NCBI GenBank assembly: GCA_903823665.1
Contig: CAIJTR010000142.1
Coordinates: forward strand, 1 to 47,881
DNA: 47,881 bases
Source: an uncultured Rhodospirillales bacterium
GTDB lineage: Bacteria > Pseudomonadota > Alphaproteobacteria > Acetobacterales > Acetobacteraceae
Direction of reading: 5' to 3'
Made by a program: the position numbers and the translations under genes. Positions 9,056-17,669 of the stretch are shown piece by piece (position 1 is the first letter of the stretch; each line of letters starts with the position of its first letter). The notes beneath the pieces were generated by a model. That model had not been told where the DNA came from. It did not search any database and worked only from the letters and a program-made list of their open reading frames with translations.

Positions 9056-10687
9056 TCAGGCAGCCTCAACCACTTGGCCAAAGCGAATGCGCGGTACGGC
9101 GGCGATCAGTTGTCGTGTGTAGGGTTGTGCCGGAGCCTCGAGAACCTGCCGCGTTGGGCCGCATTCCACGATGCATCCCGCCTGCATCACCGCGACGCGG
9201 TGGCTGATCCGTTCGACCACGCCGATATCGTGCGAGATGAAAAGAAACGCCACACCCAGATCGGTCTGCAGCTCACGCAACAGCGACAGCACCTGCATCT
9301 GCACAGACACGTCCAGCGCCGACACGGCCTCGTCGGCGATGATGAGACGCGGATTGAGGCTCAGCGCGCGGGCGATACACAAGCGCTGGCGCTGGCCGCC
9401 GGAAAACTGGTGCGGATAACGGTCCATGCTTTCATCCGGCAACCCGACGCGGCGCAGCAACTCAATCGCCCGCATCCGCCGCGCCTCGCGCGAGAGTTCA
9501 GGCATATGAACGACGAGCGGCTCGGTGATCAGGTCGCGCACCGCAAGACGTGGATTTAGCGACGCGAACGGATCCTGGAACACCATCTGGATGTTCCGCC
9601 GCACCGCGCGCATGCGCCGCGAACCGAGCGTGGTGACGTCTTGGCCGCAGATCTCGATGCGTCCTGCACTGGGCTCGATCAGACGCATGACCAAACGGGC
9701 GGTGGTGGACTTGCCGCAGCCCGATTCTCCGATGATGGCCAGCGTCTCACCCGGCTGCACCTCAAACGACACGTCGGTCACCGCGGCCACAGGGCCGCGC
9801 GGCGAGGGGAAGCTCTTCGCAAGGCCGGTCACGCGGAGCACCGGCTCATCCGCCCCAGGCAGCGGGACGGGCGGCGTGCCACTGCCCAGCCTGGGGGCGG
9901 CCGCCAGCAGAACCTGAGTGTAGGAGTGCGCCGGCGCCTGTAGCAGCGCGTCGCGGGCACCCTGCTCCACCGCGGTGCCGCGCTGCATCACCACCACCTC
10001 GTCGGCGATCTGTGACACCAGTGCGAGGTCGTGGCTGATGAACAGCAGGGCGGTCCCAAGGTCGCGTTGTAGTTCGCGGATCAGCGCGATGATCTGCGCC
10101 TGCACTGTCACGTCCAGGGCTGTCGTCGGCTCGTCGGCGATCAACAGCTTTGGACGACACAGCAGCGCCATGCCGATCATCACACGCTGGCGCATGCCAC
10201 CGGACAGCTCATGCGGATACTGGTGCAGGCGCCGGGCAGGATCTGTCATCTTCACCTGATCCAGCATTCGCAGCGCGGCGGCGCGCGCGACCGTGGTACC
10301 ATGCCCCTCGTGGAGGGTCAGAACCTCGGCCATCTGTCGACCGATCGTCTGGATCGGGTTGAGCGACGTCATAGGCTCCTGGAAGATCATGGCGATGTCC
10401 CGCCCACGCACCGCGCACATCTGCGCCTCGCTGGCGACCTCAAGATCGAGCGCCGTTGCGTCAGGCCGCTGGAAGCGCATGCGGCCGCCCACAATACGCC
10501 CCCCTCCGCGCTCCACCAGTCTCAAAATCGCTAGGGCGGTGACGGATTTACCAGAGCCGGACTCTCCCACCAGCGCCACCGACTGGCCAGGCTTGACCAC
10601 GAAGGAAAGGCCGTGCACCGCCATTGTCTGCTGGTGTGCCGGCCCGAAGGCCACGGTGAGGTTCTCAACACGCAACAGATCGGCCAC
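9056..10687 (-). CDS. Peptide-type ABC transporter ATPase, fused DppD-DppF
   Basis: One polypeptide of about 543 residues carries two complete ABC ATPase domains. The first has Walker A GESGSGKS, signature LSGGMRQR and Walker B LLIADEPTTALD. The second has GESGCGKS, FSGGQRQR and LIIADEAVSALD. Together they power the inner-membrane permease pair encoded upstream, as in YejF/GsiA-like fused ATPases of the nickel/peptide importer family. The frame opens at a TTG at 10708, inside the preceding gene. The GTG at 10687 starts 4 nt after that gene's stop and gives a family-like beginning (MADLLRVENLTVAFG), so I prefer it. Last gene of the operon. Confidence 0.9.
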   Translation of the reverse strand: MADLLRVENLTVAFGPAHQQTMAVHGLSFVVKPGQSVALVGESGSGKSVTALAILRLVERGGGRIVGGRMRFQRPDATALDLEVASEAQMCAVRGRDIAMIFQEPMTSLNPIQTIGRQMAEVLTLHEGHGTTVARAAALRMLDQVKMTDPARRLHQYPHELSGGMRQRVMIGMALLCRPKLLIADEPTTALDVTVQAQIIALIRELQRDLGTALLFISHDLALVSQIADEVVVMQRGTAVEQGARDALLQAPAHSYTQVLLAAAPRLGSGTPPVPLPGADEPVLRVTGLAKSFPSPRGPVAAVTDVSFEVQPGETLAIIGESGCGKSTTARLVMRLIEPSAGRIEICGQDVTTLGSRRMRAVRRNIQMVFQDPFASLNPRLAVRDLITEPLVVHMPELSREARRMRAIELLRRVGLPDESMDRYPHQFSGGQRQRLCIARALSLNPRLIIADEAVSALDVSVQMQVLSLLRELQTDLGVAFLFISHDIGVVERISHRVAVMQAGCIVECGPTRQVLEAPAQPYTRQLIAAVPRIRFGQVVEAA

Positions 10688-10691
10688 GGCG

Positions 10692-11540
10692 TCAGCCCGC
10701 CGTGGCAAGGACGCGTTCTTCGAACGGTGCCAGGCAGGGCAGCGGGCGACGGGCGGTCGCCGTCGCGTCTAGCCGCACCGCGAACGGGTCCAGCCCCAGC
10801 ACACGCCAATCAATGGTATCGGCCAACTCCAGCAGCCCCCACGCGCCCGCCGGCTGCGGCGAAGTGCTGGACAGCTCAACCAGCGACTGCAGGGTCAGGT
10901 GCGGGATGGAATCCACCATCGTCAGTGTGTTCCAGTGCACATGGCCCGCAACGCACAGCATCGGCACCCGCGCCCGTGCCAACACCGCGCGCAGCCGCGC
11001 CGTGTCGGGGTAACGCGACCGGGTTGGGTTACGCTCGAACCAGTAGTTACCCGTCTGGTCATGCCCGGACAGCGGCACATGGCTTGCGATCAGCAACGGG
11101 CGGTCGGCACTTCGCACGGTATGCTCCAGCCATACCAAGTCGGCCTCGTCCAGATGGAACCCGCCGGGGCGACGGATCCGGCTGTCGGCCCGCCAGGCCA
11201 CAACGCGCCAGCCGCCGATGTCGAGGCACTGATGGCCGAGAGCCTGGCCCATCACGCGCTCATTGTCGTCCACGCTCAGGAAATCGCGGTCATGGTTGCC
11301 GCACAGGTGCAGCACCGGTGCTGCGATCGGCGCGAATGCATCCGCCACCTGCCGCATCAAGGCGAGGTCGTGGTCGCGATCGCGATCACTGATCCGGTCC
11401 CCCAGGTCCAGCACCAGGTCGGGCTTGGTATCGGCGACGAAACGGACGAACTGCTCCAGCAACGGCAGAGCCGCGGAGCCCCGCTTGGCCAGGTGGTCTG
11501 CGCCGTGATGAATGTCGGTCACGATGGCGATGCGCGGCAT
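10692..11540 (-). CDS. Calcineurin-like metallophosphoesterase
   Basis: The 282-residue protein has the full metallophosphoesterase motif set in order: TDIHHG, LDLGDRISD, CGNHDRD, ASHVPLSGHD and AGHVHWN, which supply the two-metal ligands. It should hydrolyse a phosphomonoester or phosphodiester. There is no signal peptide, so it is probably cytoplasmic and acts after uptake. The ATG at 11540 starts exactly at the conserved MPRIAIVTDIHHG; the frame extends further upstream without homologous character. It sits between the binding-protein and ATPase genes of an ABC import operon, which suggests it processes the imported compound. Substrate unknown. Confidence 0.85.
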   Translation of the reverse strand: MPRIAIVTDIHHGADHLAKRGSAALPLLEQFVRFVADTKPDLVLDLGDRISDRDRDHDLALMRQVADAFAPIAAPVLHLCGNHDRDFLSVDDNERVMGQALGHQCLDIGGWRVVAWRADSRIRRPGGFHLDEADLVWLEHTVRSADRPLLIASHVPLSGHDQTGNYWFERNPTRSRYPDTARLRAVLARARVPMLCVAGHVHWNTLTMVDSIPHLTLQSLVELSSTSPQPAGAWGLLELADTIDWRVLGLDPFAVRLDATATARRPLPCLAPFEERVLATAG

Positions 11541-11577
11541 GGAAAGGCCCCCAGGGTTGGACACGAGAAAGGCAAAC

Positions 11578-11602
11578 GGCCGGGAGGGCACACCTCCCGG
11601 CC
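11578..11602 (-). other. Intercistronic stem-loop after the binding-protein gene
   Basis: A perfect 10-bp stem (GGCCGGGAGG / CCTCCCGGCC) with a 5-nt loop lies just beyond the stop of the binding-protein gene and before the phosphoesterase start. On the transcribed strand the sequence after it is only moderately U-rich. It may be a partial terminator or an mRNA-end stabiliser that raises binding-protein expression over the distal genes. Confidence 0.6.
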
Positions 11603-11608
11603 TTCGGT

Positions 11609-13183
11609 TCAGCCGAACGAGACGCGCCCGGCACGGAAGTCCAGCACATAGGGGATGTGCCCTGGCAGTGGCTTCCAATGCAGGGCACTTTGCCGCGCAA
11701 ACGACTCATACGGCTGGTAGAGCGGCAGCACCGGCGGGTCCTCGGCAATCTCGCCCATCAGGCTGGCATAGGCGGTGCGCCGCTCCACCACGTCGGTCGA
11801 GTACCGGAAGCGGTCCCATGTGGCGTTGTAGTCCGCAGTGGGAGTGAAGCGTCCTTCGCTCACCGAGTTTCCCGTGGGTCCCCACATGATGCCGAAGCAG
11901 CCGGCTGGATCTGGAAAGTACATCGGGTTCGACCAGTTGCGCGCCATCATCGTGGGGTCGTTTCCGGTCCACTGGTCCTGCACGTTGATCTGCGTCTTCA
12001 CGCCCACTGCGCCCCACATCTCCTGGATGGCCTGGGCGGCGATGAGACCGTTGGTGTAGTAGCCCGCCGCGGTGTCATAGCGCACGGCGAAGCCGTCATA
12101 CGCGGCGGCCTTCAGCAGTGAGCGGGCACGGTCGGGATCATATCCGAAGGTCTTGAGCTCCGGCATGTAGAGCGGGCCGAACTGCGGCATCGTGTGCGTG
12201 GAGGGCACCACGGCCTTGCCGTCCCAAAGCGCCTTGTTGAGCGTGTCGCGGTCCACCGCCAGCGAGAGCGCCTGGCGGATGCGCGCATCGCGCAGCTTGG
12301 GGTGCTTGGGGTTGAAGATCACCACATGGAACAGCGGCGTGACTATGCTTTCCACACGCAACGCGGGATTGCCGGCCACCACGCCGATCTGGTCGGGCGG
12401 CAGGTTGGTGATCAGGTCGACTTCGTTGTTGGCCAACGCGGTGATGCGCGCCGAAAGCTCCGGGATCAACGTGATCGTCACGCGACGGAACGGCGCCTTC
12501 TCGCCCCAGAAATCATCGAACCGCTCATACACCAGGCGTTGGCCGGGCACGAAGGCGGCGATGCGATAGGGTCCTGTGCCGATCGGCTTCAGCGCGAACG
12601 CCTCGAAGGCGGCATTGTCAGCCGTCTTGCCGCCGGCACCCAGGGATTCGATGTATTGCTTGGGCACCACCATCAACTGCTGGACGTTCAGCAGTGTCTC
12701 GAACAGCGGCTCTGCCCGCTTGGCTGTGACGCGGATCGCGTTCGGACCAATGGCCTCGACTTTCGCCATGTTGGGCACGGTGTCGCGCTGCCGGATGACA
12801 TAAGGCGGGAAGCTGGCGTGGAACAGCCGGTCGAGCGAAAACACGACGTCGTCCACGGTCATCAGAGAACCGTCGTGGAACTTCACGCCTTCGCGCAAGG
12901 TCAGCTCGATCTCGGTGGGCGAGGTCTGCCGCCAGGACGTGGCAAGCCCCGGTTTCCAAACGTTCTGTGCCTGTGTGTGGTCCTTTCCGATCAGCGGATC
13001 GAACGCATTCCAGTAGAACTGTGACCCGACATTGGAAAAATCGCGCCCCGGGTCGAGCCACGGAGCCATGTTCTGCACTGCCACGCGCAGCTCGTCCTTC
13101 CCGGCGGCTATGGCTGTGCCCGGCAGCACCTGCGCGGCCATGCCGGCCAGTAGGCCATACCCAAGTTCTCGGCGGTTGATCAT
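11609..13183 (-). CDS. ABC transporter substrate-binding protein (SBP_bac_5)
   Basis: The 524-residue protein is a family-5 extracellular solute-binding protein. After a signal sequence (NRRELGYGLLAG, then a cut near AIAAG) it has the family features LREGVKFHDGSLMTVDDVVF and RQALSLAVDRD. The twin arginine hints at Tat export. It should bind a peptide-like or other oligomeric ligand in the periplasm and deliver it to the permeases encoded upstream. The adjacent metallophosphoesterase raises the possibility of a phosphorylated ligand, which is inference. The start at 13183 fits the signal peptide, with GGAAG a few nt upstream. Confidence 0.9.
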   Translation of the reverse strand: MINRRELGYGLLAGMAAQVLPGTAIAAGKDELRVAVQNMAPWLDPGRDFSNVGSQFYWNAFDPLIGKDHTQAQNVWKPGLATSWRQTSPTEIELTLREGVKFHDGSLMTVDDVVFSLDRLFHASFPPYVIRQRDTVPNMAKVEAIGPNAIRVTAKRAEPLFETLLNVQQLMVVPKQYIESLGAGGKTADNAAFEAFALKPIGTGPYRIAAFVPGQRLVYERFDDFWGEKAPFRRVTITLIPELSARITALANNEVDLITNLPPDQIGVVAGNPALRVESIVTPLFHVVIFNPKHPKLRDARIRQALSLAVDRDTLNKALWDGKAVVPSTHTMPQFGPLYMPELKTFGYDPDRARSLLKAAAYDGFAVRYDTAAGYYTNGLIAAQAIQEMWGAVGVKTQINVQDQWTGNDPTMMARNWSNPMYFPDPAGCFGIMWGPTGNSVSEGRFTPTADYNATWDRFRYSTDVVERRTAYASLMGEIAEDPPVLPLYQPYESFARQSALHWKPLPGHIPYVLDFRAGRVSFG

Positions 13184-13209
13184 TGCGGCACTTCCTTATT
13201 GGAGTTCAG

Positions 13210-14094
13210 TCAACGGTCGCGCAGCCGCACGTTGAAGCGGTCGCACAGGAAATCGCCCAGCAGCATGACGGCGAGCGAAACGGAGAAGATCAGCAGCGCG
13301 GGTTCAGCAACGATCCAAGGGGCGGAGGCCATATAGTCCCGCCCCAGCCCCACCATGGAACCCAGCGTCGCTGTGGGCGGCTGGACGCCGAGCCCGATGA
13401 ACGACAGCGAGGATTCCAGCAGAATGAGGTTGGAGAAGTTCAGCGTTGTCATCACCACGACGGGCGAGACGATGTTGGGCAGCATGTGCACCATCGCGAG
13501 CCGCGTCCTGGACGCGCCCACGGCGCGCGCTGCTTCGACGAACGGCAGGCTGCGCAGCGCCATCAGCTCGGCGCGAACCAGCCGCGCGAAATGCGCCCAG
13601 TAGGCGATGCCAAGTACCACCACGAGCACCGATATGCCGCTGCCGGCCACGGCAATCACCACCAGTGCCACCAGGGTGAACGGCAGTGCCAGCTTCACAT
13701 CCACCAGTCCCATGATCAACGCGTCCGCCACGCGCCCGCCCATCGCCGCTGCCACGCCAAGCGCTGTGCCAAGAAACAGCCCAATGACCGTGCCAGACAG
13801 TGACAGAAAGAGGCTGAGCCGCAGTCCGTAAAGGCAACGGGTCAGCATGTCGCGGCCAAGTTGGTCAGTGCCCAGCCAATGCCGCGGGTCCGCGCCGAGG
13901 AACCCAATCGGCGGGCGAAGGCGTGCCAGAAGAGTCTGCGTAGCGGGGTCGTACGGGGCGATCAGGGGTGCCGCCAGGGCCAGGATCACCAGTACCGCGG
14001 CCAGCGCGGCAGCGCATGCCACGGACACCGGAATACCGTGCGGCAGCACGTGCTGCCGCAGTGGGACGACAACGGGCATAGCAGCGCTCATCAA
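13210..14094 (-). CDS. Peptide-type ABC transporter permease (DppC-like)
   Basis: This 294-residue inner-membrane permease has an N-terminal helix (ALAAVLVILALAAPLIAPYDP) and the DppC hallmark GTDQLGRDMLTRCLYG at about residue 75. The EAA loop (EAARAVGASRTRLAMVHMLP) contacts the ATPase. The C-terminus carries the usual SLSFIGLGVQPPTATLG segment. It pairs with the 14091 permease, whose stop overlaps this start by 4 nt (ATGA), indicating coupled translation. Confidence 0.9.
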   Translation of the reverse strand: MMSAAMPVVVPLRQHVLPHGIPVSVACAAALAAVLVILALAAPLIAPYDPATQTLLARLRPPIGFLGADPRHWLGTDQLGRDMLTRCLYGLRLSLFLSLSGTVIGLFLGTALGVAAAMGGRVADALIMGLVDVKLALPFTLVALVVIAVAGSGISVLVVVLGIAYWAHFARLVRAELMALRSLPFVEAARAVGASRTRLAMVHMLPNIVSPVVVMTTLNFSNLILLESSLSFIGLGVQPPTATLGSMVGLGRDYMASAPWIVAEPALLIFSVSLAVMLLGDFLCDRFNVRLRDR

Positions 14095-15020
14095 ACGGCT
14101 TCCGCCAGCCGAACCCGCGGATCGATCGCCGAGTAGGCAAGATCGACCAAGATGTTCACGGCGACCACCGCGGCGGCCACCGCTAGCACGCCAAACTGCA
14201 GCAGCGGATAGTCACGATGCAGCGTCGCGTTCACCAGCAGATCGCCCACCCCGTGCCAGGCGAACACGGTCTCCACCACGACCGCGCCCGATACCAGGGT
14301 GGCCACCTGCAGCCCCAGTGCTGTGATCACAGGAATCATCGCGTTGCCGAGGCCGTGCCGCAGGATGGTTTGCCGTTCGGTAAAGCCCTTGGCGCGCGCC
14401 GTCCGCATGTAGTCCTGCGACAGCACGTCCAGCATCGCGTTGCGGGTGTATCGCAGCAGAGACGCCACGAAGAACGCGGAGAGGGTCAACGTGGGCATCA
14501 CATAATGGGCCAGGCCCGCAGCACCTGAGCTGGGCAGCCAATGCAGCCGGTAGGAAAAGATCAGGATCAGCAGAATGCCGAGCACGAAGTTCGGCGTCGC
14601 GTAGCCGAGGAATGCCAGTAACAGCACCACGCCGCCGCGCGGGCGGCCGCGCCAGACGGCGGCGAGGATCCCGCCGGGCACACCGATCGCGACCGTGACC
14701 GCCAGGGTGGCCAGCAACAGTAAGGCGCTGTTGCCTGTCCGCTCGAAGAAGATGTCCGCAACCGGCCGGCGCTCCTGCAGTCCCAGTCCGAACTGCCCAT
14801 GCGCCAGGGCCGTCCAGAAATGCAGGTACTGCTCGGATACCGGACCGTCGAGTCCCCAATAGGCAATCATCGCCTGACGCGAGGCCGCGTCGATCCCTTC
14901 GGGCATAAGCGAGTCGATCGGGTTGCCTGTGAGCCTTGTTGCGAAGAACACCAGCGAACCGATAACCCACAGCATCAAAGCCACGCGCAGGATGCGCCGC
15001 GCTACCAACCGCACCATCAT
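14091..15020 (-). CDS. Peptide-type ABC transporter permease (DppB-like)
   Basis: First gene of the import operon. The product of about 309 residues has the DppB form: an N-terminal helix (RILRVALMLWVIGSLVFFAT), a large periplasmic segment (LTGNPIDSLMPEG) and the EAA-loop region DYMRTARAKGFTERQTILRH. The frame is open back to 15167, but family resemblance begins at the paired ATGs at 15020/15017, with AAGGG upstream. It is divergent from the RpiR regulator at 15241; a candidate promoter and operator lie between them. Confidence 0.9.
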   Translation of the reverse strand: MMVRLVARRILRVALMLWVIGSLVFFATRLTGNPIDSLMPEGIDAASRQAMIAYWGLDGPVSEQYLHFWTALAHGQFGLGLQERRPVADIFFERTGNSALLLLATLAVTVAIGVPGGILAAVWRGRPRGGVVLLLAFLGYATPNFVLGILLILIFSYRLHWLPSSGAAGLAHYVMPTLTLSAFFVASLLRYTRNAMLDVLSQDYMRTARAKGFTERQTILRHGLGNAMIPVITALGLQVATLVSGAVVVETVFAWHGVGDLLVNATLHRDYPLLQFGVLAVAAAVVAVNILVDLAYSAIDPRVRLAEAV

Positions 15021-15127
15021 CGCCGTTTGCCCTTGTTTCACCCCCACATCGATTAGGCGGTAGCGATGACGATGGGATGACACTCCTGCGTCGGTTCTGT
15101 GATTTAAGCTCAGTTGCAAGGCGATCC

Positions 15128-15155
15128 ATTCTGAGAGTATCTCAGATCTGGTCAA
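15128..15155 (-). promoter_or_regulatory. Candidate promoter of the ABC import operon
   Basis: On the minus strand TTGACC (15155-15150) and CAGAAT (15133-15128) are separated by 16 nt. They match sigma-70 -35 and -10 boxes at 5/6 and 4/6 positions. The transcript would run into dppB about 110 nt downstream. The palindrome at 15130-15146 fills the spacer and overlaps the -10. Confidence 0.4.
15130..15146. promoter_or_regulatory. Candidate operator (7-3-7 palindrome), probably for RpiR
   Basis: TCTGAGA-GTA-TCTCAGA is a perfect inverted repeat in the divergent rpiR-dpp intergenic region. It overlaps the -10 and spacer of the proposed operon promoter. A dimeric regulator bound here would block transcription. 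RpiR-family proteins usually regulate neighbouring genes, so the product of the 15241 gene is the obvious candidate. Confidence 0.5.
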
Positions 15156-15240
15156 ACGGCAGGGCAATGGAACATCTTCTTACGGCACGCGGCGCAGGTC
15201 TGGAGCTGGACGGCTGGCCGACTGCGATCGGCGGTCTGGC

Positions 15241-16113
15241 ATGAGCCGCGGCGCGGATGGCAGCGCGATGTTCACGGGGGTGCTGGAGAAGCTGCACGCC
15301 CTACGCCCAAGCATGCCCGCCACCGCCGGGCGCATCGCTGACTTCATCATCGGCAATGTCGATGTCGTCGTCTCGATGTCGGTCACCGAGGTCGCCGAGC
15401 GGTGTCGGGCCAGTGAAGGCAGCGTGATCGCACTGTGCCAGAGCATCGGCGCGCGCGGGTTCCAGCAGGTGAAACTCTCCCTGGCGCGCGAGGTGGTGCC
15501 GACCGTGCAACTGATCCACGAGGACCTCGCGCGCGACGACAGCGAGGCCACCATCGTCGGCAAGGTGTTCGGCAGCGGAACGCAGGCCCTGCAGGACACG
15601 CTGAAGGTGCTCGATCTCGCGGCGCTCGAACGCGCGGTCGGCGCGATCAACGCCGCCCGCCGGGTTGAGTTGTACGGCATCGGCAGTGCCGCGCCGGTGG
15701 CGGAGGACGCGAACTACCGGCTGCTGCGCATCGGCATCGAGAGCAAGGTGGCGGTCGATTCGCACCTCATGGCGATCAGCGCGGCGCTCACCGGGCGGGA
15801 TGTCGCCACGCTGACGATCTCCCATTCCGGCAGCACGATCGAGACCGTCACCGCCACGCGCCTCGCACAAGAGGCGGGTGCGACGACGATATGCCTCACC
15901 AATTTCGGCCGGTCGCCGTTGCTCGCCCATGCCGACATCGTGCTGCACACCGCGGCGCGCGAAACCCGCTTCCGCACCGAGGCCATGACCAGCCGCATCG
16001 CCCAGCTTGCGGTTGTGGATGCGCTGATCGCCTGCCTCGCCATGCGCCGCTACGACCGCAGCGTCTCCAGCATCGAACGCACGTTCGAGGTGCTTTCGAC
16101 AAAACGTTATTGA
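15241..16113 (+). CDS. MurR/RpiR family transcriptional regulator
   Basis: The 290-residue protein has an N-terminal RpiR helix-turn-helix domain (SVTEVAERCRASEGSVIALC, residues about 46-65, followed by the family-typical GARGFQQVKLSLARE). A C-terminal SIS domain follows, containing RVELYGIGSAAPVAEDANYR and TLTISHSGSTIETVTATRLA. SIS domains bind sugar phosphates or other phosphorylated effectors. It is transcribed away from the dpp operon and probably controls it in response to a ligand that may be phosphorylated; this agrees with the phosphoesterase in that operon. The ATG at 15241 has no strong ribosome-binding site. Confidence 0.9.
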   Translation: MSRGADGSAMFTGVLEKLHALRPSMPATAGRIADFIIGNVDVVVSMSVTEVAERCRASEGSVIALCQSIGARGFQQVKLSLAREVVPTVQLIHEDLARDDSEATIVGKVFGSGTQALQDTLKVLDLAALERAVGAINAARRVELYGIGSAAPVAEDANYRLLRIGIESKVAVDSHLMAISAALTGRDVATLTISHSGSTIETVTATRLAQEAGATTICLTNFGRSPLLAHADIVLHTAARETRFRTEAMTSRIAQLAVVDALIACLAMRRYDRSVSSIERTFEVLSTKRY

Positions 16114-16214
16114 AGCGTGTGGAATGTGAATAAGCGGTCACCAGAAATCCCGGGCTTGCTCTCCAAATCGACCGCTTCCCTCGCTGACCTGCTTTGGGAC
16201 CCCGCCGATTGACA

Positions 16215-16275
16215 AGCGCGAATTGATGGCGATGTCCGGCCACTCCACCAGCGGCATGGCCGACCATTACGTGCG
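16215..16275 (+). repeat. Direct repeat, right copy (61 bp)
   Basis: Identical to 8738-8798 in the same orientation. Recombination between the two copies would excise the dpp operon, phosphoesterase and RpiR gene as a circle of about 7.5 kb. Confidence 0.9.
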
Positions 16276-16366
16276 GGGCGCAGAACAAGAACGGCTCGCC
16301 CGGCAGGCGGTCAATGCGATCGAATTGCCAGAACTTCCAGAACAACCCAGCACCCGAACTGCCTAG
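16215..16366 (+). pseudogene. Tyrosine recombinase (integrase) C-terminal remnant, copy B
   Basis: In frame from 16217 the sequence encodes RELMAMSGHSTSGMADHYV, then RGAEQERLARQAVNAIELP, ending at TAG 16364-16366. It carries the recombinase GH histidine and candidate catalytic tyrosine but no catalytic core. Its last residues (ELPEQPSTRTA) differ from copy A at 8738, so the two come from related but distinct integrases or have diverged. The stop lies 58 bp from the 3' end of tRNA-Met, the usual target of such integrases. The DNA at 16114-16214 has no recognisable gene. Confidence 0.75.
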
Positions 16367-16424
16367 CAGCCCCCGGCAGAGGTGCCTAGCATCGCTTTAT
16401 CGGCAGGATAAATTCTGGAAAAGA

Positions 16425-16499
16425 TGGTAGCGGTGGGCGGATTTGAACCACCGACCAAGGGATTATGATTCCCCTGCTCTACCACTGAGCTACACCGCC
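16425..16499 (-). tRNA. tRNA-Met (CAU), elongator type
   Basis: The minus strand folds as a complete cloverleaf. The acceptor stem is GGCGGTG/CACCGCT with a first G-U pair. The D arm contains GCTCAGTGGTAGAGC. The anticodon arm is GGGGA-ATCATAA-TCCCT with anticodon CAT. The T arm is GGTGG-TTCAAAT-CCGCC, and CCA is encoded. The anticodon-loop context AATCATAATC is typical of elongator tRNA-Met. It lies downstream of mnmA in the same direction, and its 3' end faces integrase remnant B. Confidence 0.93.
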
Positions 16500-16597
16500 A
16501 TCTCTTCGTCACCGTCGTCGACGCTACGGTCGCAACTCGGCGGGAGGCGGGGGAGATAGCCTTGTCAGGCCGCCACGTCAATCAGCAAGGGCCGCGA

Positions 16598-17665
16598 TCA
16601 GCGCTCGGCATCATTGCGCCCAGAGATGAACCCGCCGCCCATCACTCGGTCGCCGTCATAGAACACACAGGCCTGCCCAGGAGCGGCGCGGGCCGGGGTG
16701 TCGAGAAGCACGTCCACTGCATCACCGACCACAACGCGAGCACCGTGCGCCGTCTCGCTGGAGCGCAACTTGACAGTGCAACGCATATCGTGCGCCTCGG
16801 TCAGCCAGTTCACGTCACGCAGCCGCAAGGTGGTGGCCCCCGGTGGGGCGGTATCGACCACCACCCGCCGCGTCGAAGCATCCAAACGCGTCACCACCCG
16901 TCGCTGATCAGCCGATTGCGCCGTCCCCAGCCGCTTGGCCTGACCGATGGTATAGCGGGCAATCCCGTCATGCCGGCCAAGCACCTTGCCCTCCGGAGAC
17001 ACGATCTCGCCCGGCTCCATCGCATCCGGCCGCAGCTTCGCCACCACATCGGCGTAGCTGCCCTGCGGCACAAAACAAATATCCTGACTGTCCGGCTTGG
17101 CCGCCACTTCAAGCCCCAGCCGCGCCGCCTCGGTCCGAACCTCGGCCTTGGTCGGATGATCCCCGAGCGGAAACATGCAGCGCTCCAGCTGCGCCTTGGT
17201 GGTGGCGAACAAAAACCAACTCTGATCGCGCGCCGTATCCACCGCCCGATGCAGCTCCGCACCACCAGGTCCATCAATCCGCCGCACATAATGCCCGGTC
17301 GCCAGCCGCTCCGCCCCAAGGTCCGACGACAACTGCACCAGATCGGTAAACTTCACCGACTGATTGCAAGAGATGCACGGCACCGGCGTCTCACCTGCGG
17401 CATAGCTATCGGCGAACGGCTTGATCACGGCCGCGCGAAACCGCTCCTCGGCATCGATCACGTAATGCGCAAAGCCCAGCCGGTCCGCCACCCGCCGCGC
17501 ATCATGAATATCCTGACCCGCACAGCACGCGCCCTTCCGGCCCACGGCCGCGCCATGGTCGTAAAGCTGCAGCGTGACACCGATGACCTCGTGCCCCTGC
17601 TCGTGCAGCAATCCGGCGACAACCGAGCTGTCGACGCCGCCGGACATGGCAACGACAACCCGCAT
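16598..17665 (-). CDS. mnmA: tRNA-specific 2-thiouridylase MnmA
   Basis: MnmA adds the 2-thio group to U34 of tRNA-Lys, -Glu and -Gln, using sulfur relayed from a cysteine desulfurase. The N-terminal PP-loop AMSGGVDSS binds ATP, and the two catalytic cysteines lie in PVPCISCNQSVKF and KPDSQDICFVPQ. Length (about 355 residues) is normal. The ATG at 17665 follows the ferredoxin stop by 4 nt; a GTG at 17668 is an equally close alternative. Its place after two desulfurase genes and a ferredoxin makes a sulfur-relay operon. Confidence 0.95.
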   Translation of the reverse strand: MRVVVAMSGGVDSSVVAGLLHEQGHEVIGVTLQLYDHGAAVGRKGACCAGQDIHDARRVADRLGFAHYVIDAEERFRAAVIKPFADSYAAGETPVPCISCNQSVKFTDLVQLSSDLGAERLATGHYVRRIDGPGGAELHRAVDTARDQSWFLFATTKAQLERCMFPLGDHPTKAEVRTEAARLGLEVAAKPDSQDICFVPQGSYADVVAKLRPDAMEPGEIVSPEGKVLGRHDGIARYTIGQAKRLGTAQSADQRRVVTRLDASTRRVVVDTAPPGATTLRLRDVNWLTEAHDMRCTVKLRSSETAHGARVVVGDAVDVLLDTPARAAPGQACVFYDGDRVMGGGFISGRNDAER

Positions 17666-17669
17666 CACA

